From assembly GCF_048128805.1 (NCBI RefSeq), contig NC_136017.1, positions 14,966,307 through 15,030,306 on the forward strand: DNA of 64,000 nucleotides, in the 5' to 3' direction. This document shows positions 11,791 through 23,362 of this stretch, in pieces (position 1 is the stretch's first letter; every line of letters begins with the position of its first letter). Both the position numbers and the translations under genes were made by a program. Source of the stretch: Centroberyx gerrardi (taxonomy: Eukaryota > Chordata > Actinopteri > Beryciformes > Berycidae). The notes under the pieces are model-generated. The model did no database searches. It saw nothing but the letters and a program-made list of their open reading frames with translations, and was not told where the DNA came from.

Positions 11791-14060
11791 GGAGGAGGCG
11801 GGCGGAGCGGGAGGGGAGACGCACACACTCCTGAACATGAACCTCCTCCCTCTGCTCCTCCTGTACACCTCCACCCCACCCCATTCCCCCCTACCTTACC
11901 TCTCCTCCTCCCTGTGTCTGGAGAGAGGAAACAGGGCATCCAGTGGGCAGAATAATCCCTCCTTTTTATGAATTAATTTTAAAGCACAATGTTATTGACT
12001 GTTTTTACTGACACCGGAGTGTCTGTGTGTGTAGACGCTGATCATAAAGGCCTTAGCTCGCCTGGGAATGAGTCATTCCACGCTCAGTACCTTCTCAGCA
12101 GTGTGTGGATCTCAGATCGGTTCTGTATTTCTCCTGTGAGGCTCTGGATGTTCAAACAGATAGAAGAGCGGTGGGCGGTGAAGAAAGGATCGCACGTAAG
12201 TAGATGAGGGTTTGTGGATGTTGGATAAAGGGCAAGAGGGAAAAAGGTGAAAGAGGGAAAGGGAGAGCACAGTCTCTGTATGTTTATTAATGGCGGAAGG
12301 GAAAGCAAGGGATGGAAGTAGAGGTAAAGAGAGGAAGGCTGAGCATCCAGAGTCTTACTGTTTCAAGGGCTTGTGCTGTCGTGGGTCGGAAAAGCTTTAG
12401 TCTTTAGACAAACGGCCATCATGCTAGCCATTTCTCTATAGCAGGGCCAACTCAATGGTTTTATGACCTTTACAGTAAGAGAAGGGATTCACCTTGCTTG
12501 TATTTTGTTTAAGAAATAGAAGGCTCTTTTGAGTAAGTGTTAGTTGACTTGACCTGTAACCTGTAGACAAGTGATAGCTTCTTAGTTTATAGTTTCCCCC
12601 AGTAGAAGGCGCCAAACTGCCAGGCTAATCTTGTACACAGACCTTGCCTCTCCAGTATTATAAAGATTTTCTAGTTGACGTTTGCTGTGCCGATGTCAGG
12701 TGACTCTCCATGTGCAATGCGCCCCCCCTGTCTGTTTGCATGGCATGTCAGAATCGGCCTACGGGTCCCAGCATGCACCTCTCAGCAGACAGGTGAGGCG
12801 GGGTCCGTACCGGGGTCCCGGTCGGCCGCTAGGCGAACGAACGGGTCTCTTTACCGAAAGATCCGCCTTTTTTCTTCAGGTCTTGTGTTTTTGTTTTTGT
12901 TTTTTGAAAGAGGCCTTAAGGGGAAGCCAGCACTGTTGTGTGGGTGTCACTATTTTGTTCGTTTCCAGCCACCATCCTTATCTCAGGCCCATGAGATGTT
13001 CAGGTTCTAATATGAGAGAAAACCACTGGCGCATTGTTTTGGTTGTACATCACATCCAGTTATTTGTCTCTGGGTTATTTTAAGGTCGTGTGTGCTTCTC
13101 TTATTGGCCAGCAGATGGCGTTATTGCTTTACATGTCCATTGAACACCTAGGAAATGTGAGAAAACATCTGAAAGTTCATACTGCATACTACCTGTTAAA
13201 TCATGTGCTCTGCAAACTGACAAATACAAACATATAATGCAACATCTCGATGTATATTTCTACCATCATCATATCTCCTACTGAATTGTATGCAGTATGG
13301 GCTTTCAGATACTGGGACCTAGATTTGAACCCCAGTTTGACCCCTGACCTTTCAACCTTCCATGCTGCTGTCACTTCCATCTGTCCATCCACTGAACCGG
13401 ACTACTCAGTTACTGCACTTTTACTTATTTAACCCTTAATTTACTGACATCGCTGTCGGAAGTATAGGAAACGTATATTACTGACAGATATTAATGAGAT
13501 AAGTTTAGCATTATTATTAAGTTAGATAAGTTTAACTCGTTATTGAAGGCTATAGTAATAATGTCAGCTAACATTTCATCATGAGATTTTAATATATGTA
13601 GCAGTTGTTTTTGTTTGCTTTCCAGACGTAGAGACCCACAAAAGGGAATCCAAAATCTTGTGTTTTTTTAAAAACTGTTATCGAACCAAAACTTTTTATT
13701 TTTGAAGAAATGAATTACTCTGTTGGCTTGTGTGTGTGTGTGCGCGTATATGTGATGCATTTCGTCGTAATTAGCTGTAACATATTTAACAATGGAAGAA
13801 GAGCTTCAGTTTGATGTTGGAGGAGGGGGAGGGAGGGAGCTGCATTGAGACTGTTCATATCAGGTGTGCTATAGTTGTCAGATCCACTGTGTTCAGCTAA
13901 AGCCCCGCGGTTATGAGTTATCTAGGAGGACGTTCAGGTTTATGTCTTTTGTTAAAATATGAATTGTCCTGTGACCTCCTCATGCCTCCCCTCTAAGCCT
14001 ATGATCCTTTGTAAAATACTCATGGCTATCATTCAGTTGCCTCTGTTTTTTAAAATAAAG
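11791..14060 (+). other. trak2 3' UTR candidate, then repeats
   Basis: No reading frame of interest follows the TGA at 11788-11790. The first good AATAAA is at 14054-14059, which would imply a UTR of about 2.3 kb; an earlier noncanonical site is possible. A CTCF-like motif lies at 13108-13122. TTTATT at 14091-14096 is a matching poly(A) signal for the convergent TRIM gene. Confidence 0.4.
13108..13122 (+). promoter_or_regulatory. CTCF-like motif
   Basis: CCAGCAGATGGCGTT matches the vertebrate CTCF core CCASYAGRKGGCRSY with one mismatch. It lies between the convergent trak2 and TRIM genes. Confidence 0.3.
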
Positions 14061-14090
14061 CAATGGAAACAAAGAGACTTGACTCACTGG

Positions 14091-14096
14091 TTTATT
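14091..14096 (-). other. Candidate poly(A) signal of the TRIM gene
   Basis: AATAAA on the minus strand, about 730 nt after the TRIM stop codon. It lies only about 32 nt past the trak2 AATAAA on the other strand, so the two 3' ends may overlap. Confidence 0.35.
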
Positions 14097-14825
14097 AGAA
14101 CTCCTTTATACTTGACAGATGAACTTGAGCATAAAGTCTATGCTAAGTTAAATCTAAATTGTGAATTTTCATTTCATGACTTGGAATAATTTTAGATTTG
14201 GGGAAGAACTGACAGACTCAAATGGATGGATGGATCCTTATGCTGCATTCAAGTCACATGGGAATAATGGTAGATATGAGAATCCTACATAAAAATACCA
14301 TTCATATCAGCTTTCATATCATGAAAATGTGGTTTACCTCAGCTTTCAGATGGTAAATACTGATTGGGAACTTGTTGGTTTGGTGATGGACCGTGATTTC
14401 TCACACTTCCTGGATATTGATGTCACCAGTAAGGAAGTAGCTGTAGTCAAGTGTAGGGAGTGATATATTCATTTCAAGTAAAACGAACAAAATGAACAGT
14501 TTTCATCACATCACAAGTCATTTTGTAATCACAACTCTTAAAACCCCATGGTAGGACACAGGTACTTGCTGGATTTTTCATTTGTGGCTGACATTGCAAT
14601 GCTTGGTTTTACTGTAAAACATGAACTCAAATGCATCATCACTAAGTGCATGTGTATTACGGGTGAAAAAGCTGATCAGGAGCGACCAAAGTCTACAGAA
14701 AACTTCATGAAATTGTGGCTCCAAACAAGTTCGAACAGCGTGAACTTTTAACCATAAAGTCGGTAATTCCCATGCAACGTGAACGCACCATTATCCACGA
14801 ATGCAGTGCCTAACCGGCCTTGACC

Positions 14826-17796
14826 TCACATGGGACAGATCTTGATGCTGTCGGAGCTCGAGCTGAACTGTCCGAGGGCGAAGTCCAGACCCACCCCGAC
14901 CCCGCTGCCCACCCCGAAGGCGGCGTACAGCGGCTGGGTGAAGTTGGCGCGGAAGGTGTGCAGGTGCGTCATGCTCTCCGCCACGCTGTAGAAGGCCAGC
15001 GTCCCCGCCGACAGGTCCAGGAAGACGCCCAGGCGCGGCGAGTAGGTGACCGCGATGTCCCGCTTCTCGTTGTCGTGCATGGCGGAGCAGCAGGTGTCCG
15101 ACAGCTCCAGGCTCCAGGACTGGGCGTTGTAGCCGAGCCCCGCCCTGGCGTCCGCCCCCTTCCTGTTCAGCGCCCCGTAGGCCACGCCCATGGAGGAGCC
15201 CCGCCCCCGCCACTCCACCTCCCAGTAGCAGCGCTCGGCGCCGAGCGGACTCTGGCACAGCACCTGCGTCCAGCCGTCGAAGCGCTGCGGGGCGTCGGGG
15301 TAGGGCTGCGCCGCCCCCTGCAGGGTGGCTTTGGTGTTGCCCTCGGAGAGGGCCAGCCGCCGGTGGGCCGTGTTGGGGTCAAGGGTCAGGGTCACCGAGT
15401 CTAGGAGGGAGAGAGTGAGGAAGAGGAGGGTTTGGGAGTGAGAGGGATGAGGACAAAGGTACAAACCAGAATTTAGTACAAGAGGTGGTGACATCACCTG
15501 GTACCAAAGATCAGCCAATAGCAGATGGCAATTTCAGTAGCATGCTTTTCACCATTAGATGTCAGGCTTTACACAGATTTGGGTTTGGGGTTTAGTTATT
15601 CTTTAAGAATATTAGTTGCTTACTGTTAATGAGGCAACACAGGGATATAAGTGCCAAAATGTACATGTGATATTAAAGGGACACTGTCACTTTAAAGTAA
15701 TAGTCCAACATTTTCATTTTCACTCATTGTAAATCAGCTTAATGTCTAAAATGTAATTGTGCAGTTTAACATTGAGAATGTAATTGAGAATTATAATGTT
15801 TGGCAGACTCACGCTGGAGGAACTCCTCTCTGCTCCTTGGCTCTGGAGCCTGGATGCTGTCAAGGTTGATCTCCCTCACTGGAAAAGCACAACAGTCAGT
15901 CAGTTCATTGATTAGCAAGCAGTATTAACTGCACATTTTGAACATCCTGTCTATATGCTGTAAATGCATACGTCCATTTTCTTCATTTTCTCCTCTAAAT
16001 TGCATATATATTGATATTTTTTATATTTTTCCTTTAACCAAAACTCAAGTCAAATTTAAGACATGGGTGATTTTAACATATGAATAATGGAGGATAAAAC
16101 CTGGAGGTAAAGGTAGATCAACTCACATGCGGGGAAAGCTGGTGTGTGATTCAACATGGAGTCAGGTGTGGGCGAATCCAAGAAGAGACTGGGGTTAACT
16201 ATGAGAGAAAACAGTGTTAGACACATCAGCATAACACAGTAATCCACATTCAAATAATGTGAATGGATGCAGTCGTGGAAATGAATACTTCTAAAGCTTC
16301 TTACCCACTGTTGGTGTTTCAGCCAGAGCAGCCATCCCCCCTGTTGAGAGTACACAGTGACCCACAGTTAAACAGTTAGAAATGCATACAACATGCTATG
16401 TATCCAATTGAATCAAGGTAGGATTAGAAGGATATACAGTATATAGGGTCTTACATGGGGTTCCTCCTCCAGACGGGGTGTTGCTGGCTGGGGTGGCCGG
16501 GGTGGCGCCGCGCCGATGGGAGCGGAAGAGGCTGCTGATGGACGCCATCCGGCTGAAAGCTGACCGAACCGCCACACAAGACAGGATGAGAAGGACGGAA
16601 AACAAAGGCATCGTTTTATATTCTCACAAGATTATTTAGGTATTGCGGACTGGACCTTGAGGCTCAGGGTTGAACGTTAAAGCTGCACTATGTCGTTTTT
16701 GCACGTTGGCGGGGACGTTAGTGAGGATAGGACACTTTTTGATATAGATGGGTAATCTTGGACTGGATATCGTACCTCCAGTTGATGCTGGAGCTGGGGC
16801 TGGGGTTGGAGCTGGGACCGGAGCTGGGATGGGGGCCGGGGCCGGGGCTGGGGCTGGAGCTGGAGCAGCAGCAGGGACGGCCTGGCTCTGGTTGGGCCTG
16901 TTCCAGAGAGACTGGGACTCCCTCCGACTGGGAGTGGGGCTGGGTCTGGAGTTGGTCTCCCTCACTGTCAGGAAGACATGGAAGGACAAAGAGACTCAGT
17001 GAGTAATAGTGTATCAAATTAGTATTTCAATTTCAGTCATAATATTACAGTTACTGATCAGAAAATCAGTTGGTACTTTTGTTATCACCCCCTCTAAATA
17101 TCAGATTGAAGTGGAATTATCCAAAAAACATATTCCACCAGCAACCCCTGATTTATTTTTTCATTATAAGTATAAGTATATAATCCTCTCACATTGAGCT
17201 AACTTAGATGCAAAATGGCAGAAAAGCTTACTTTCTCAGGATGCAACTATGGTCATTACTTTGATTTTTATCAAGCAAGAACATCAGACATCAATGCTGT
17301 TCAGTTTTCCTGATCATTCACATGTAAGTGCACAGACGAGGCAGTTGAATTATCCCAATTGATGAAGATATAAGACAGGATGAGGAACTAATAAATTGAT
17401 ATTAAGTCAAGACAAGACTAAAATTGGGTCAAGTCCAAGAAAAAACAAAACAAGAATATCTAGTCAAGTAGATCTAGTCTCATTCAAGTCTTATACAAAT
17501 AGTGTGCAAATCTTGCAGATCTTTTAAGATCAGTCCACATTTTAACAGGTAGGATAGATGTGTTGTTCCTCTGCTGAGGAGGAACGGCCACATGATGATC
17601 AGGAAGTGTGGCTTTTGAGAAATCTGAACCAGTGCAACCTGCCATGCCAGGAAAAGACAGAAAGAACCCATCTGTTTGTCTTTTACCTGACTCTCTTTCC
17701 TCTCTCCTCTGCCTGTCCCGGTCTCTGGGTGAACTCGTGTTTCCCCTGTCTGCAATGAGGAAGAAGAGCGCAGGTTTAAAACATGCACACACACAC

Positions 17797-17848
<52 letters not shown>

Positions 17849-20800
17849 TTCATAGTAGTGACACACACACCAGGGTTGGGGTTAATTTACCTTCAATTCA
17901 AATTGACAACTGGAAATCTTTTGCCATAACAAGGTTCTTATGTCCAATCTATAGAGACATGATTGAGCATGAAGGCTGTAATTGATTTTGAATTTCATCA
18001 ATCGAATTGCCCCAACCGTGACACACACACACACACACACACACACAGTCTCACCTCGTGGTGTATCTCTACTCCTCACATCTTGAGTTCTGAGGCCCAC
18101 ACCTGAATAACAAATGGTAAATTGAATGTTTATTAAGTGTACTCAGGGTTCCCACACCTTCTTAAACATCAAATTCAAGGACTTTTCAAGGACTTTCCAG
18201 GCCCAATTCCCTCAAATTCAAGGACCCAACACGGCATAGTTTGAGACACGGATCAAGGTTAATTACTGTTACAACACTGAGAATTTTTATAATGAGAACT
18301 AGCAGGCTTTACAGAAGCACACAGACAACAATTAGTGTGAACACTTCTCAACTGTGCTGTGTTACAGTGATGGCAGACTATGTGGTATCTTGCCTTCTCT
18401 AACACAAATATATAAATTCAAGCACTTTCAGTGACCCATGTCTATTTATGTCTATTTTCAAAAACTTTCAAGGCCTTGATTTTTTTCCCCTCAAATTCAC
18501 AAACTTTCAAGGATTTCAAGGACCCGTGGGGACCTTGTGTACTAAATGACTTTAGCTCAGTATAATAAATGATTTAATTTGTTGTTAATGTACAGTACCT
18601 ATTCCTCGTCTTTCTGGGCCCCGGACCCCGACTGAGACACTCGGTGTCGGAGCTGTGACACATGAAAGACATTTTTGCACATGTTCCACATATTTGTTGA
18701 CTGAGAGAAATGATAAGCTGTAGACAAGAAAACACTGTACATACCCTGAGGGCGGCTGGCTGTGTTGCGAGCACCCAGACCAGAAAACACTATGGGAAAG
18801 GGGAAGTGTTTATTAATTATTTTACTTTCCTGGTATTTTTCCTGTTGTTTGATAAGTTTTGAGTAATGAGATCAAAATCAAATCAAATTGCCTGAAAACA
18901 GTTTGTGCTGATAGAGAAAATAAGAAACTCACATTTAAAAAGCCCTCCTTTCTGTTCTTCATTCCGGTTGTCTAACATGAGATAAAAGAATGACATTGTT
19001 AGAAAAAAGCTGATCAAACTTGCAGGTGATAATAGAAGAAACTGGATGAAAACATACTAAACTCTACTACGACTTTTATAATATCCATGTTAATAAGAAG
19101 AATAATGATTGGAACTCACTGCTGCTGTTGCCCAACGTGAACAGTGTTGTGTCATTGACTGAAAAAGAATAGAAAAGAAGATGAAATTACATAAGACATA
19201 ACAAGACAAGACAGGATAAGACTTGTGTTCTGGTGACGGACCTTGTTTGGTGATCTTGCTCAGCTCCTGGTTGCACAGGTCCTCCACTCGCTCCCTGAGG
19301 TCCAGGACGGCGTCTCGTACCGGCTCAAAGGAAGCCTCTGTATTGGCCACCACACTGGGCAGCTCCCCCGTCTCCAGGGGGCTGCACATGGACTCACATG
19401 TCTGGAGGGAAGCATGGCACTGACTTTATAAAATGTAACTTTAAAGATACAGGGCTCTATTTTTGTGAATTGAGTGGCATATGGTGGTGGCACACTTTCA
19501 TGGTAATTTCATGACCAGACATGTCTGACTTATATCTGACTCAGCTCTTGGGCAAACTGTGAACAGCTGCTGACATTTCTAAATGTACAATTTGGCCATC
19601 TCAGAATTCAATAGAATGGTTAATTCTCTTCTGTTTTTAAATGGGAGTGGATCATTTGAGTTTAGATAATGTCAGCTTGTTAGCTAGCAAATAGTAGGTC
19701 AACTAACCATCAATGACTTGTTGTAAATACGTCCAATATGCACACTATCTAACCTATTCAGTAGAAGCTAGCGTTAGCAGTGGCTAGTAGTTACAAAACA
19801 TTAACATTGGTTTCTATATAACTAGCCTGTTGGCTAGTTAGCTAAAAGTTTGTTCAGGTGAACTGAGCTGACTCTTCTCAAGCTACAACTCAGAGTGTTT
19901 TGGAGTAGAGACTAGAGCTAAAGACAAGACAGTTTACTGTGTCACAGTAACCTACATTTGGAAACAAATCTACTTTGTTGTCACACTATTCACTTTTACT
20001 GAGGACATGGCTGAATTGACCTGCAGCCACACCACAACAGTCTTTTTCAGGTAGCCTATCTCTCCTTTTCTTGTTCAGTTGCTATATACTGTATTTGTCC
20101 ATTATTTACGTACAGCTAATTCTCCACTGGACCTCCATGGTAGCACCAGCCATGGTTGCTAGGAGATTTTGATGCAACCACAAAGCCTCTATTGCCCCAG
20201 TATATCGATCTAACCCTTGTACCCCCCCCCCCCCCCACCCCACCTGCAGGTAGTGGATGTGGTCCTCACAGCGGACCAGGTCCTTCATCTCGGTGTCCCT
20301 CCTCCTCAGCTCCTTGATCTCGGCCTCCAGGCTGTCGGTCAGCTCCTGGGCCTGGGCCATCTTCTCCCGGCCGGCCTGCTCCATCAGCTCCTCCAGCAGC
20401 TCCTGCAGACGCTCCACCGAGCGCTGCAGCTCCGACAGCACCTGCTCCGTGTCACCGTGCACCCTGTCCGCAGAATGCTGTGCATGCGGGGATGGAGGGG
20501 GTCCCATAGGTGTTCATGTCAAAGGGGTTTATGGGAAACGTGGTTGTTAATTCTGAGAAGTACTAACAATACCACTGGTGTGAGATAGAGACTACCAATT
20601 GAAAAGTCTAGTAACTTTTCCCCTACAATTTTTGACTTTTGAAGAAAAATAATCCAAATAAAATGTAGGTATCACTTTAATTAAGATAGTATTGAGATGG
20701 CTGCTTGTGCTCTAAGGCCTTCCATCCCTGAAGACAGACAGAGATGAACTGTTTATGTATATGCAGATGCCTACATGACGTAGATGTGATGTGCACACAC

Positions 20801-22639
20801 AGGTACAGAACATGATGATTCGTTTTGGGCGTGTTCATTCATGAATCACACCCATCATATTTGACCAAGGCTAGCTGCTGACCCACCTTCATCTCCTCCA
20901 TCATCTTCTTCATCTGTTTCAGCTCGTGCTCTCTGCTTTTCAGCCTCTGGTGATTCTCTGCCTGCATCTCCGACAGCACTTTCTGAATGAGGATACAGGC
21001 AGTTAGACAGTGGCCAAAACAGTCAGATATGACCAAAAATGTACAACTGTCTGGTTTTCTTCAATCCTATTTATCTCTCTCACACACACACACACGAACA
21101 AAAACAAGCATGAGGAAACAGTTGGACAGGGATGAAAAGCTGTCAGATAGACAGAAAGCAGTAGGAGAGGGTGGTGCGTTATGAATAGACTGGAATGTAG
21201 TTAGGAATGTCCTCACCCAGGCTGCATGTTAGACACAAAAGGAGCAGCAGTTAGCACCTGAGAGAGAGGACGCCACCTTAAACAGAAACCCATCACTGAG
21301 GACAATGGAGAGCCGGCAGGAGGGCCCACTCTCTATGGCAAGCTGTTTTAACCTTTAGTCATTCCACTCATTTCATCATATAGACATCTATTGTTCACAT
21401 TTAACTTGTCATAATTCAGATCAACATATCCATATTGTTATGTTCACTGGTGGCAAAGAAAATGCAGATATCTGTTATTGAATTACATCTACAAAAATCA
21501 ATTAAAACTAGTGAAATGTAACATGCATGTATGTAAAATGCACTTCTAACTAGCCATAATTACATTTTGACAACTGAAAATATAATTTTGACTAGTCCAA
21601 ATGTAATTGTGACAGTTGACATTCAATGATTAGATATAAAACTGTCTTGCTATATAGATGCACAGTATACGTATCTCCTGAACTACCACTGCACTGTGGC
21701 TGCCTCCCCATACAGAGACCCACACTTTGACCTAACCCATCCATATATAGCATTATACGCATATTACCATAGTGTGAAACATTTCAACATTCTCTTACAT
21801 TGCATTACTACAATGTAAAACACTTCTACACCACCTATTAAAAACGACTTTTGCTAACGCTTACATTGCATATTGGGTTAGAACTCCAAGAGCACCCTGG
21901 TAATTACATGATCATTGAGGGCCTCTCATGGACCCCCCCAAATCTTTGGGGGCCCCCTCACAGCCCCTCTCAGCCCTGTGCAGCGTCCGGCCCTGCCTAC
22001 CTGTCTCTCCATGCGCTCGGCCTTGGTGGAGACGCTCTCGTGGCCTTTGTGCTGGTTGCTGGTGCAGAGCCAGCAGACGAACACCTTGCACTGGCGGCAG
22101 TAGAACTCCTGCAGGTACTTGTGCTGGGTGCAGATCTTCTCGGCCAGCCGGCCCGTGGGCGGTATCAGCTCGTGCTGCTTCAGGGCCTTCTGGGTCTGGT
22201 GGGGCTTCAGGTGGGCTTCGCAGTACGAGCTCATGCACACCAGGCAGCTCTTGACCGCCGCCCGCTGCTCGCCGTGGCACATGTCGCACGGCACGGCCGA
22301 GGAAGACAGCTTCCTGGCCCCTTTGGATTTGGAAGAGGATGCGGTGGAGGCACGGCGGGCGCTCCTCATAGACTCGCGCACGTCCGACATGCGGGCGCCT
22401 TTGCGGAGCTGCTCCACAGCCTCGGCCAGCATGGTGTTCCTGGACAGGCAGGGCTTGGGGCAGAAGGTCTGACGGCACTGGGGGCAGCTGTAGATGCCCT
22501 TGGGGTCGTCCTTGCTCCAGTAGTCCTTGATGCAGGCCATGCAGTAGCTGTGGCCGCAGGGGATGGTGACCGGGTCGTTGGGGAGGTCCAGACACACGGG
22601 GCAGTTGAACTGCTCCTCCGTCCAGAGTTTAGCACTCAT
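14826..22639 (-). CDS. TRIM-family E3 ubiquitin ligase (RING, two B-boxes, coiled coil, PRY-SPRY), 16 exons
   Basis: This is a predicted RING ubiquitin ligase of the teleost TRIM16/TRIM25/finTRIM group, many of which act in antiviral or inflammatory signalling. Exons, in transcript order: 22639-22001, 20982-20887, 20477-20244, 19401-19242, 19158-19120, 18971-18933, 18789-18745, 18652-18599, 18102-18055, 17749-17687, 16964-16776, 16559-16455, 16340-16305, 16198-16127, 15878-15813, 15400-14826. The protein is 819 aa. The RING spans 13-57 (CPVC, CGHSYC, CPQC). The B-boxes are about 118-146 and 170-200. The coiled coil is 214-323, from the 96- and 234-nt exons typical of TRIMs. The linker is 377-628 and PRY-SPRY 629-819 (LDPNTAHRRL, WEVEW). 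All junctions keep phase. The linker is unusual: eleven consecutive phase 1-1 exons rich in Ser, Pro, Thr and Arg, one of them with an Ala-Pro run. The exact orthologue is not identified. Confidence 0.88.
16776..16964 (-). CDS. TRIM linker exon with Pro-Ala repeat
   Basis: The largest linker exon (189 nt, 63 codons; residues about 473-535) encodes VRETNSRPSPTPSRRES and then a run of alternating Ala-Pro with Ile, Val and Thr substitutions. Alternating Ala-Pro segments form stiff extended spacers. Its 5' edge TGAGGGAGACCAAC resembles that of exon 15878-15813 (TGAGGGAGATCAAC), suggesting exon duplication. Confidence 0.75.
17786..17848. repeat. (CA)n microsatellite
   Basis: An interrupted CA run in a TRIM intron, about 40 nt upstream of the 17749 acceptor. 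In the minus-strand transcript it reads (GU)n. Confidence 0.95.
17871..18019. mobile_element. Short inverted-repeat MITE in TRIM intron
   Basis: It starts CAGGGTTGGGGTTAATT and ends AATTGCCCCAACCGTG, an imperfect terminal inverted repeat. It is inserted within CA repeats, which hides the target duplication. Confidence 0.55.
18144..18535. mobile_element. hAT-like MITE with target duplication
   Basis: GTGTACT flanks both sides (18137-18143 and 18536-18542). The ends are CAGGGTTCCCACACCTTC and CAAGGACCCGTGGGGACC. The interior repeats short 'caaggac' motifs. It lies in a TRIM linker intron. Confidence 0.6.
19402..20243 (-). other. TRIM intron 3
   Basis: The intron between exons 3 and 4 has no coding signal. 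It begins on the minus strand with a near-continuous G run (20219-20243 read as G) right at the donor, and holds many GCTAGC-type words around 19680-19850. Confidence 0.6.
20983..22000 (-). other. TRIM intron 1
   Basis: About 1 kb without coding signal. It has a short CA run at about 21081-21095 and otherwise AT-rich sequence. Confidence 0.6.
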
Positions 22640-23362
22640 CCTGGCACTGTGTCGGACACAATGGAGAGAAGAAACAGGCAGGTGGACAGAACAGAGAGAG
22701 AGGAATGGCTGCAGGATAGCAAGTGATGTAAAGAGAAAGACTCACGGACACTTAGAACAGCAGAAGAGAGAGAGATATATAGAGAGGTAGTCCTTTTGCC
22801 AGCACCAAGAGGAGGAAAATGAAGTACTTTTAAAGCTGTTCAACTCATTCAGTAGAGGTGAGCTGGGCGGGGCCAGAGCCACCAGGCAGGTCTAGCGGGG
22901 AAAACGGGTGTTGGTGGAAACCTGCCATAGGAGTGGAAGGTGGAAATGGGACGATTATGATCATTTGACCAAACCCAGTCTAAGCCACAAAACTGAGTTG
23001 GAAGGCTACTGGGCAGCCAATCAATATCTGACCCAAATATGAAGATTCAAGATTCAGGTTGATTCTGCAAGTAAAGAATATATTAAGTAGGGTCAGATGA
23101 CTGTGACAGCTATAGCAATAAGGTCAAATAAAAGGGGATGCTGGTTTAGTTGGGTTTTGTATGTCCTCTCACTAAAACTGCCCTTTGACCTCCCAGCCGC
23201 TAGAGGGCAGCAGGTTTCTGAGCTCAGCGGCCATACAGCCGGCTGAGTTACATGGTTTTATTGGAGATAAGAGGACTTAGAATATCATACATAATCTTTA
23301 TTGTCATCCTGTTACTTTCTGGCTTGCTCTTTTCAGTCAAGGAGTGAAAAATTGCCCATTAA
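22640..23362. promoter_or_regulatory. Divergent intergenic region between the TRIM and DUF4806 genes
   Basis: The two start codons lie back to back about 720 nt apart, so the promoters or 5' UTR exons of both genes are probably here. A near-perfect CTCF-like site (CCGCTAGAGGGCAGC, 23197-23211) lies inside. I see no clear TATA box. Confidence 0.45.
23197..23211 (+). promoter_or_regulatory. CTCF-like motif
   Basis: CCGCTAGAGGGCAGC fits the CTCF core CCASYAGRKGGCRSY at 14 of 15 positions. It sits between divergent genes. Confidence 0.4.

Noticed and set aside
10924-11834. Several long alternative frames on both strands of trak2 exon 14
   Set aside because: The GC content is very high and stops are rare. 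Only the frame ending at 11788-11790 matches TRAK proteins.
14820-15404. 194-codon plus-strand frame opposite the SPRY exon
   Set aside because: It is the antisense of the PRY-SPRY exon, with no family resemblance.
17221-17260. Extra TRIM micro-exon
   Set aside because: The only splice-site pair that fits (TAG ... GTAAGC on the minus strand) gives a stop codon in the phase 1 frame.
21851-22726. 291-codon plus-strand frame opposite the RING/B-box exon
   Set aside because: It is the antisense shadow of a GC-rich coding exon; the minus-strand frame carries the RING and B-box cysteines.
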